Shown in pieces: positions 1-5,055 of a stretch of 5,055 nucleotides of DNA. The position numbers and the translations under genes are program-made. The notes below the pieces were generated by a model, which saw only the letters and a list, made by a program, of their open reading frames with translations, ran no database searches and was not told the DNA's origin. How positions within the stretch are numbered: the first letter of the stretch is position 1; each line of letters begins with the position of its first letter. Origin of the DNA: Actinomycetota bacterium (GTDB lineage Bacteria > Actinomycetota > Actinomycetes > Streptosporangiales > Streptosporangiaceae); contig PLIQ01000320.1 in NCBI GenBank assembly GCA_003140115.1, positions 2,553 through 7,607 of the forward strand, read 5' to 3'.

Positions 1-24
1 ATCATGCCCGACCGGCCCGCTACG

Positions 25-216
25 TTAGCCGTTCATCGCCCCGTAGTTCCACTGCTGCACGAACGGCCACCAGTTGTGGTTCATCGGGGGCGACCACTGG
101 CCGCTGGTCGAGAACGAGCTCATGCGGAACGGCTGCAGGTCACTGCCGTCGGAGGTGAGCCCGGGCTGACTGTCCCGCAGTGCGTCTGTGCTCGAGGTCA
201 GGGTTGGGAGTTCCAC
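25..216 (-). CDS. Small orphan ORF or 3' remnant of a truncated gene
   Basis: The frame can be read as 63 residues from a GTG at 214-216 to a TAA at 25-27, overlapping the end of the ATPase gene by 19 bases. I do not recognise the product. From about residue 13 onward almost every codon ends in G or C, which is the local sign of real coding. The first 12 codons, mostly inside the overlap, do not show this. The C-terminal half is rich in Trp, Asn, Gln and Pro (WSPPMNHNWW, then QQWNYGAMNG). It has no transmembrane segment or signal peptide. No Shine-Dalgarno sequence precedes the GTG or the internal ATG at 121-123. The best reading is the surviving C-terminal end of a longer gene whose front was lost when the ATPase gene arrived. 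A coupled small peptide gene, including a modified-peptide precursor, is possible but unsupported by any neighbouring enzyme. Confidence 0.4.
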   Translation of the reverse strand: MELPTLTSSTDALRDSQPGLTSDGSDLQPFRMSSFSTSGQWSPPMNHNWWPFVQQWNYGAMNG

Positions 217-1451
217 AGGGCATCGATGGGGAGGGCACGCAGGCGGTCTCCGAAGGGGAGGGTTTGCTGGCCGGTGTAGAGGACGTATCCGGCTATCAGC
301 CGCGGGCCCAGCCGGTGGGCGAGGTGGCGCAGGCCGGCCAGGTCTTCGCTGCGGACGGTGGCTCCGGCCTTCACCTCGATGGCGACCACCCGGCCATCAG
401 GGGTTTCCAGGACGGCGTCTACCTCGACCTTGTCCTTGGTGCGGTAGTGGTGCAGACGAGCCCGTTCCTGGCCCCAGGTGAGCTGGCGGGCCAGTTCCAT
501 CAGAACGAACGTCTCGATCATGGGTCCGGCCGCCCCGTCGGGTTCGCCGAGGCGCGTGGCGTCCTGGCCGAGCAGGTGCGAGGCAATACCGGTGTCGACG
601 AAGGCCAGCTTGGGCGTGCCGATGGCCCGCTGGGACGGGCTGGCTGACCAGGCGGGGATCTGCTTGATGAGGAAGACGGCCGACAGCAGTTCGAGGTAGC
701 GGTTCAGCGTGGTCCGGGGTATGCCGGATGCTGTCGCGAGCGTCGCGGGGACGAGCAGCCCGCCGGATCGGCCGGCGAGCAGGGCCAGGAGCCGGCGCAG
801 GTCGCCGCGGCGCTCGATGGCCGCTAGCTCTGTGACGTCACGCTCGATGAGGTTCGTCAGGTAGGAGTCAAAGAAGGCGGCGCGGCGGCGAGGGGACCGG
901 CGGATGGCCTCGGGGTAGCCGCCGCGGACGACGCGGTCGAGATAGTCGCGCTTGCGCAGCGTGGAGGTCCGGGACAAGCCCGGGCCGCGGGCGAATGCGG
1001 CGTCTGCGAAGGCGTCGGGGGACCGTTCCAGCTCGCCCTGGGAGAAGGGCCACAGCTCGATGATCTCCATCCGGCCGGGCAGGGCGTCGGGGAGCCCGCG
1101 CAGTGCCAGTACCTGGGCGGACCCGGTGAGCAGAAACTGCCCGGGACGCGGGTCGGTATCGACAGCCACCTTGATCGACCGGAACAGCCACGGAGCCAGC
1201 TGAACCTCATCGATCACCATGAGGCCGTCGTGCTCGACGAAGCCAGCCGGATCGTCTTGAGCGGCGCGCAGCGTGGCCGGATCGTCCAGGAGACGCACCA
1301 CGGTGTTCGGGTGTTCCAGGGTGGTGATCCTGGCCAGGGTGCTCTTGCCGACTTGCCTGGCGCCGTTAAGCGTAACGACACGCGTATCGGCCAGGGCCTC
1401 GGTCACGAGGCTCTCCGCCTCGCGCGATACCAGATTCCCGCTCTGATCCAT
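198..1451 (-). CDS. AAA_14/DUF4143 family ATPase with PD-(D/E)xK-like C-terminal domain
   Basis: This 417-residue protein has the full architecture of the AAA_14 plus DUF4143 family, widespread ATPases of unclear biological role in bacteria and archaea. The Walker A motif is GARQVGKST at residues 30-38. Walker B is LMVIDEVQ at 77-84, and a sensor-like LLTGSA lies at 107-112. The family landmark GGYPEA is at 177-182, followed by a DUF4143 start (SYLTNLIERDV, 197-207). A helix-turn-helix-like stretch lies around 236-255. The C-terminus carries a nuclease-fold signature, EVDAVLE then AIEVKAG, with D345, E359 and K361 as candidate active-site residues. Length is typical, so the gene looks intact. 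The ATG start has no clear Shine-Dalgarno; a CATACT hexamer six bases upstream of it could serve a leaderless transcript. A GTG at 1404-1406 with GGAG upstream is an alternative but would leave few residues before Walker A. Its early codons include more A/T-ending ones than the glycosylase gene. Substrate and partner are unknown. Confidence 0.93.
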   Translation of the reverse strand: MDQSGNLVSREAESLVTEALADTRVVTLNGARQVGKSTLARITTLEHPNTVVRLLDDPATLRAAQDDPAGFVEHDGLMVIDEVQLAPWLFRSIKVAVDTDPRPGQFLLTGSAQVLALRGLPDALPGRMEIIELWPFSQGELERSPDAFADAAFARGPGLSRTSTLRKRDYLDRVVRGGYPEAIRRSPRRRAAFFDSYLTNLIERDVTELAAIERRGDLRRLLALLAGRSGGLLVPATLATASGIPRTTLNRYLELLSAVFLIKQIPAWSASPSQRAIGTPKLAFVDTGIASHLLGQDATRLGEPDGAAGPMIETFVLMELARQLTWGQERARLHHYRTKDKVEVDAVLETPDGRVVAIEVKAGATVRSEDLAGLRHLAHRLGPRLIAGYVLYTGQQTLPFGDRLRALPIDALWNSQP

Positions 1452-1461
1452 CTCACAAGTA

Positions 1462-1567
1462 TGGTCTGGCTAGGCGGTCATGATGGTCAGATAGCCGCAT
1501 GAATCGTGGACATCTAGACGGATACTCTGTGGACATCTAGCCGCGAGGTTCGTGGTCATCTGGCCGC
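1462..1567. repeat. Array of direct repeats with 23-bp period
   Basis: Four copies of a 15-base core start at 1484, 1507, 1530 and 1553, exactly 23 bases apart. On the plus strand they read tggtcagatagccgc, tggacatctagacgg, tggacatctagccgc and tggtcatctggccgc. Neighbouring copies in the last three match at 13 of 15 positions. The 8-base spacers are not conserved. A fifth, degraded copy may start at 1462, one base out of register and ten bases before the ATPase start codon. Exact spacing with variable spacers points to a repeated protein-binding site. Candidates are a multi-site transposase-binding end, as in IS21-like or Tn7-like elements, an iteron-like array, or operators for the ATPase gene. 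No transposase gene or inverted partner copy is present in the window. Confidence 0.8.
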
Positions 1568-1604
1568 AGGCGTTGGGCGGGTGCTGAGCGGCTTGAACCA
1601 CGGC

Positions 1605-1638
1605 CGTTCGGCGAAAAGAATTTCAATTGTCCCGAACG
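1605..1638. other. Inverted repeat around an A/T-rich loop
   Basis: Seven-base arms CGTTCGG (1605-1611) and CCGAACG (1632-1638) pair perfectly around a 20-base loop that is unusually A/T-rich for this sequence. It lies 73-106 bases past the stop codon of the 682-residue protein gene. It could act as a weak transcription terminator for that gene or as a protein-binding palindrome. No T-tract follows, so the terminator reading is tentative. Confidence 0.3.
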
Positions 1639-1642
1639 CGCG

Positions 1643-1667
1643 GTGAGGTTCCGGTGACCGTCCTCAC
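1643..1667 (-). terminator. Weak terminator-like hairpin after the 682-residue protein gene
   Basis: Six-base arms GTGAGG (1643-1648) and CCTCAC (1662-1667) enclose a 13-base loop, starting about 44 bases beyond the stop codon at 1711. There is no T-tract. A stem this short can occur by chance in GC-rich sequence, so this is a weak candidate only. Confidence 0.18.
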
Positions 1668-1710
1668 GTCGGACCCTGAAGACATCGCCAGCCTGTGCGG
1701 CTGTCCGCGA

Positions 1711-3759
1711 CTATGGCAGGCGTTCGCCGAGCGGGGCGGTGAGGCCGAGTTCGGTGCGCAGCCATTCGGTGTCGATCGGTCGTTCGCCGCGCGCGGCGGC
1801 GAGCCCGGCCTGGTATTCGAGCTGGCGCAGCAGGCTCTCCAGCCGGAGTGCCTCTGCCATGTTGCCCTCGGCGGCGCTCGCCGCGGAGTGCCGCGGGGTA
1901 CGGAACTCCAGCACCGCCACGGACTGTTCCAGCCAGGCTTTCTCCCACTCCCGGGCCGGCGACTCGCTATCGGGCACTGGCCCCCAGGCGAAGTCCAGCG
2001 ACGGCTCGGACTGCGCCTGCTCGGCAACCTCCGGCTCCGCGCCGATATCCGCGAGGATCTGCAGTAGCCTCGTCAGCCGGCGATGTGAGTTCACCTGGAC
2101 CCGCACCCGGTCCCTGTCCGGCGTTACCCGGCCGAGCACCAGGCGCTCCGTGTCCTCGGCCGGGTCCAGCAGGTGGGCGGATCCGTCCCGGTGGAAGTGC
2201 ATCACGATGGGCTCGTCGGACGGGCCCGTGACCTGGTCGCCCCACCAGACGAGCTGGCCGTCCCAACCGCCTTCTTCCTCCGCGAAGTCCGAACGCGCGG
2301 ACAACCGCTCCGTCACGTCGCCGCTGACGGTGACCGTCGCGTCGATGAGCACCATCGGCTCACCGTCGGTATTCGTCAGCACCACCGGCGCCGACCGCTT
2401 CCACCAGACCCGGGAAGCCAGCACGGTCGTGAGCCGCGCGATGACAGGACTGACGTTCTCCCCGAACTCCGGCTCCGGCTCCTCGCCGGTTTCCCAGCGT
2501 ACGCAGTACGGCTCGGCCTGCCCGAACCTGATCTCACCGGGCTCGGGCAGCCGGTCGCGCGGCGCGCCCGACAACTCCTCAAGCACACGCCACACTGTCT
2601 GCTCCGCGTACTCCGCCACCGCGTCGCCTTCGAGGGGACTGAGCCAGATCCCGTTCCCCGTGCTGCGCCAGATCCCGTCCGTCGGCACCAGCGCGCCCAG
2701 CCAGACCGACCATGGTGCCGCGCCGTCTAGCGCCGCCGCCGGGAACTGTGTATACCGGCGCAGGCCAGAAACCAGCTCGGTGCACCACACGCCCGGCGCC
2801 GCCTCCGGCTCTCCCACCTGCCAGATCCCGAACCGCACGTGCTCGTCCCACTCCGACGCCCGCGCCGCCAGTTCCCCCGCCGTCGCCGGGTCCGCCGCGA
2901 ACTCCCGCAACGGGGTGTTCCGCGGACCGTCGCTAGCTCGGTCCGCTTCTGGGGATCCGGAAATACCGGCAACGGGGTATGTGACCGCGACCTCGACGGC
3001 TAGCGCGTCGAATTGGTCGCGTTCGGCGGCTTGCCAGTACTCAGCCTCCAATCTGGGCCGTTCCGCGTCCGCCCATTTCCTGACCGTCGCACCCCACTGC
3101 GTCCGGCTCAGGAAGGCATCGATCGCCTTGCGTAGCGCCTCGCTGCCGGACCGGTCGCCGAACCTGGTCAGAGCGGCTCGCTCCCGCTCACCAGGCTCGG
3201 CTGCCGTGTGCGCCTGGGCCAGCGCGTCGGCATAGATTTCGGCAGCCAGCTCGTCGTCGGGGTGCTCGCGCAGGTAGGGCTCGATCAGTTCGCACGCCTC
3301 ACCAGGATGCCCCCTGACCGACGCCGCGCGGATCACCTCAAGTCGCAGTTCCGGGTCGTCGACGGCATCCGCCCGGGAGAGCAGTTCGCTGGCATACCCG
3401 CGCTCGGCATCCTCGTCTTCGGTGACATGCGCCGCCCACGCGGCCACCGCGAGCGTACCGATCCGGGGCGGCCCCGTCGCGGACGCCAGCATCAGCCGCG
3501 CCGTCTGGGCTAGCTCCTCGCCCGGGACTCCGAAACTCAGCCGGATCTGCATCATCGCGCCAGCGGCAATCGAGTCCGGCAGCTCCACCGCAAGGATTCC
3601 AGCCACATCAGCGGGGCTGGTCCGCGGATCGAGCAGGCACCGGTAGCGTTCGGCTGTCTGCTGCTCGCGCTCGGCCTTCGCGCGGCGTCGCCCCTGTTCG
3701 GCGCGCTTGGCACCTGCTTTGACGCGGTCCTGCCTCTTGCGGCGGTTGCTCTTAGCCAC
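1711..3759 (-). CDS. Uncharacterised 682-residue protein, TPR-like, distantly SEC-C-associated-like
   Basis: I cannot name this protein. The GTG at 3757-3759 is chosen because GGAAGGA lies five bases upstream; the frame stays open further up to an ATG at 3903, but that extension looks non-coding. Residues 2-38 are highly basic (KSNRRKRQDR onward), suited to RNA or ribosome contact. Residues about 80-190 are helical and TPR-like (GHPGEACELIEPYLREHPDD). Residues about 308-377 are tryptophan-rich, with LVPTDGIWRS and GIWLSPLEGD. Residues about 515-578 end in QVNSHRRLTRLLQILADIG. Residues about 620-648 contain a TPR-H-S-A-A helix tail. From memory, these last three segments resemble the accessory domains of actinobacterial SEC-C proteins, but the Cys-rich SEC-C metal motif itself is absent; this is inference. 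There are no membrane segments or signal peptide, so it is probably cytoplasmic. Codon use is somewhat less G/C-ending than in the glycosylase gene. Confidence 0.85.
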   Translation of the reverse strand: MAKSNRRKRQDRVKAGAKRAEQGRRRAKAEREQQTAERYRCLLDPRTSPADVAGILAVELPDSIAAGAMMQIRLSFGVPGEELAQTARLMLASATGPPRIGTLAVAAWAAHVTEDEDAERGYASELLSRADAVDDPELRLEVIRAASVRGHPGEACELIEPYLREHPDDELAAEIYADALAQAHTAAEPGERERAALTRFGDRSGSEALRKAIDAFLSRTQWGATVRKWADAERPRLEAEYWQAAERDQFDALAVEVAVTYPVAGISGSPEADRASDGPRNTPLREFAADPATAGELAARASEWDEHVRFGIWQVGEPEAAPGVWCTELVSGLRRYTQFPAAALDGAAPWSVWLGALVPTDGIWRSTGNGIWLSPLEGDAVAEYAEQTVWRVLEELSGAPRDRLPEPGEIRFGQAEPYCVRWETGEEPEPEFGENVSPVIARLTTVLASRVWWKRSAPVVLTNTDGEPMVLIDATVTVSGDVTERLSARSDFAEEEGGWDGQLVWWGDQVTGPSDEPIVMHFHRDGSAHLLDPAEDTERLVLGRVTPDRDRVRVQVNSHRRLTRLLQILADIGAEPEVAEQAQSEPSLDFAWGPVPDSESPAREWEKAWLEQSVAVLEFRTPRHSAASAAEGNMAEALRLESLLRQLEYQAGLAAARGERPIDTEWLRTELGLTAPLGERLP

Positions 3760-3764
3760 GACTA

Positions 3765-3771
3765 TCCTTCC
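3765..3771 (-). promoter_or_regulatory. Strong ribosome binding site fixing the GTG start at 3759
   Basis: The minus strand reads GGAAGGA followed by five bases (tagtc) and GTG. This is a near-ideal Shine-Dalgarno sequence at good spacing. It decides the start of the 682-residue protein against the upstream ATG at 3903. A TANNNT-type hexamer (TAGCCT, minus strand, 3791-3786) lies about 26 bases before the GTG and could be a -10 element, but no matching -35 was found. Confidence 0.75.
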
Positions 3772-3820
3772 GTTCCCACCGCGACAGGCTAACCGCCGGT
3801 GTCCCGTCAGGCCCGGCGAT

Positions 3821-3842
3821 CGCTGAGGCCCGTGGCTCAGCG
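3821..3842 (-). terminator. Hairpin between the glycosylase gene and the 682-residue protein gene
   Basis: Arms CGCTGAG (3821-3827) and CTCAGCG (3836-3842) form a perfect seven-base stem with an eight-base loop, 74-95 bases past the glycosylase stop codon. There is no T-tract, but terminators without one are common in actinobacteria. It could end glycosylase transcription or sit in the leader of the next gene. Confidence 0.35.
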
Positions 3843-3847
3843 GCCAT

Positions 3848-3866
3848 GCTGCGGCGCTGGCGCAGC
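3848..3866 (-). terminator. Second hairpin in the same intergenic gap
   Basis: Arms GCTGCG (3848-3853) and CGCAGC (3861-3866) form a six-base all-paired stem with a seven-base loop. It lies five bases from the neighbouring hairpin at 3821-3842 and 50-68 bases past the glycosylase stop. Two adjacent stems in a short gap are suggestive of a tandem terminator, though GC-rich sequence makes chance stems common. Confidence 0.3.
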
Positions 3867-3915
3867 CTGCTCGAACGACTCGCCCTCTCAGCTTGAAGCA
3901 CACGCCGCGTCTGGG

Positions 3916-5055
3916 TCACGGGCGGGCGAGGAAGAGCTGCTTCTCGCGGCCGAGGTGCGCTGCCCATTCGAGATGGTCCGCGCCTGCGAAGTGCAGGTAC
4001 GCGCGGAGGGCGTCCCGCATCGCGTCGACGAACCCGTCGGCGCGGCGCGGCGCGAAGCCGTCCTCCCACCAGACGTCGAGGACCTCCACGCGGGCCTGGT
4101 CCCGGTCGATCCGCGGTTCGATCCGGCCGACGAAGCGGTCGCAAAAGGAGATCGGGAGCACGTACCAGCCCCAGCGGCGCTTTGCGGGCGGGAAAAAGCC
4201 CTCCCACACGTAATCGAAGCCGAACAGGCTCGCGACGAGGCCGTTATCCCACAACAGCGAGTCGAACGGGGCGATGAACGCGACGGAGGGCACCGGCTCC
4301 GGCGGCGCCTGCAGCAGCGCGAGTTCCTCGGCCAGGACGAAGCGCTTGCCGCGCACACCCTCGACCTCGACGGGTACGAGCACGCCGAGCTCGACCAGCT
4401 CCCGGCGCAGCTCGTTGCGCCCCGGCCGTCCCGGGGCCGACTCCGGGTTGGCGATGCGGTCGAACGTGCCGCCGGCGCCGCCGGCGCCGAGCAGGCCGTG
4501 GGCGCGGTACCGGGACAGGAGCTTGTGCCGGAGCTGTTCTCGCACCGGCACCTCGTGCGCGAGCAGCCCGGCCGGGAGCAGCCGCTCGAGGAGGTCGTAG
4601 TACCGGCGGTTGCCCTCGCGCCGGGCCAGGCCGATCACGCCCGTGACGGTGTACGCCTCGAGCACGGCGCGCACGACGTTTTCCGGCATCCCGAACCAGT
4701 CCTTCGGCGCTCCGTGCTCGGACTCGAAATCGAGCGCCGACAGCGCGCCCTCGGCACGGATCCGCGCGAGCACGCGGTCGGCCACCACGGCGTTCTCGGC
4801 GAGGATCGCGGCGTGGAACCGAGGCCCCTTGCGGCCGTAGCCCAGCCGGAACCAGGGGACCTCGCTCGCCGGAACGAGCGACAGCGCCTTGTTGGTGGTC
4901 TCGAAGATCTCACGGCGTTCGTAAAGCAAGTCGCACCAGGCGGGCTCGTAGCCGGCGACGCGCGCGTGCAGCACGAGGTCGTGGTTCCGGCCGGCGACCG
5001 CGATCGGGTCGAACTGGATCGACCCTAGCTTCCGGAAGACCTCCAGCACCCCGTC
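3916..5055 (-). CDS. ycaQ: YcaQ/AlkX-like DNA glycosylase (HTH_42 family), N-terminus cut by window edge
   Basis: The visible 379 residues match the HTH_42 (winged-helix) family of alkylpurine and interstrand-crosslink DNA glycosylases. The frame is open to the window edge. By memory of E. coli YcaQ, whose LLQIDTINIV aligns with SIQFDPIAVA here, about 30-40 N-terminal residues are missing. The GTG at 5047-5049 is therefore probably not the true start. The catalytic signature is QFD (Q and D at residues 12 and 14 counted from that GTG). This is the Q-x-D form of the YcaQ/AlkX branch rather than the Q-x-Q form of AlkZ. The conserved C-terminal block is also present: APFDSLLWDN, then FPPAKRRWGWYVLPI and VGRIEPRIDR. 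A Gly-rich loop (GAGGAGG) lies mid-protein. The family acts in the cytoplasm, removing alkylated bases and unhooking crosslinks. Its codons are strongly G/C-ending, as expected of a native chromosomal gene. The gene ends in TGA at 3916-3918. Confidence 0.92.
   Translation of the reverse strand, partial: DGVLEVFRKLGSIQFDPIAVAGRNHDLVLHARVAGYEPAWCDLLYERREIFETTNKALSLVPASEVPWFRLGYGRKGPRFHAAILAENAVVADRVLARIRAEGALSALDFESEHGAPKDWFGMPENVVRAVLEAYTVTGVIGLARREGNRRYYDLLERLLPAGLLAHEVPVREQLRHKLLSRYRAHGLLGAGGAGGTFDRIANPESAPGRPGRNELRRELVELGVLVPVEVEGVRGKRFVLAEELALLQAPPEPVPSVAFIAPFDSLLWDNGLVASLFGFDYVWEGFFPPAKRRWGWYVLPISFCDRFVGRIEPRIDRDQARVEVLDVWWEDGFAPRRADGFVDAMRDALRAYLHFAGADHLEWAAHLGREKQLFLARP

Noticed and set aside
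180..647. 155-codon open frame on the plus strand opposite the ATPase gene
   Set aside because: It lies antisense to the conserved DUF4143 and nuclease-like region and has no family resemblance.
1462..1567. CRISPR array interpretation of the 23-bp-period repeats
   Set aside because: The repeats are only 15 bases and the spacers only 8 bases. Copies are imperfect and no cas genes are present.
1623..2027. 134-codon minus-strand frame running past the 1711 stop
   Set aside because: It is Arg/Ser/Pro-rich, out of frame with the main gene, and carries no motif. There is no sign of a frameshift extending the 682-residue protein, which ends naturally.
1739..3235. 498-codon open frame on the plus strand opposite the 682-residue protein gene
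   Set aside because: It is Ser/Arg/Pro-rich with no domain or ribosome binding site, as expected of an antisense shadow.
4470..4490. GCC-rich short tandem stretch inside the glycosylase gene
   Set aside because: It simply encodes the Gly/Ala loop GAGGAGG in frame and needs no further explanation.
3799..5028. 409-codon open frame on the plus strand opposite the glycosylase gene
   Set aside because: It is antisense to a well-recognised protein, is low-complexity in Arg, Glu, Val and Ala, and has no recognisable domain. Long antisense frames are expected opposite G/C-ending codons.

Overview
The window looks like chromosome of a high-GC actinobacterium (Streptomyces, Amycolatopsis or Actinomadura-like). 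This rests on strongly G/C-ending codons, GTG starts and long spurious antisense frames. All supported genes lie on the minus strand, so the biological reading direction is from the right edge to the left.

Reading in that direction, 5055-3916 is the bulk of a YcaQ/AlkX-type DNA glycosylase of the HTH_42 family, with its N-terminus cut off by the window edge. It carries the QxD catalytic signature. A 156-bp gap follows, with two compact hairpins and a strong ribosome binding site. Next comes a 682-residue protein of unknown function (3759-1711). It has a basic N-terminus, a TPR-like helical part and tryptophan-rich C-terminal domains that resemble parts of actinobacterial SEC-C-associated proteins. 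A 259-bp gap (1710-1452) then holds a hairpin in an A/T-rich patch and a regular array of 23-bp-period direct repeats. A complete AAA_14/DUF4143 ATPase with a restriction-endonuclease-like C-terminal domain follows (1451-198). A short coding-like stretch ends at 25; it is either the tail of a broken gene or a small orphan peptide gene.

I see no pathway linking these genes. The glycosylase is a DNA-repair gene, and its codons end in G/C more consistently than those of the 682-residue protein and the ATPase. The ATPase, the repeat array and the start-less 3' fragment together suggest a small accessory or mobile-element-derived patch inserted next to ordinary chromosome. No transposase, CRISPR array, tRNA or rRNA was seen. 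The most unusual feature is the 23-bp-period array at 1462-1567, immediately upstream of the ATPase start.
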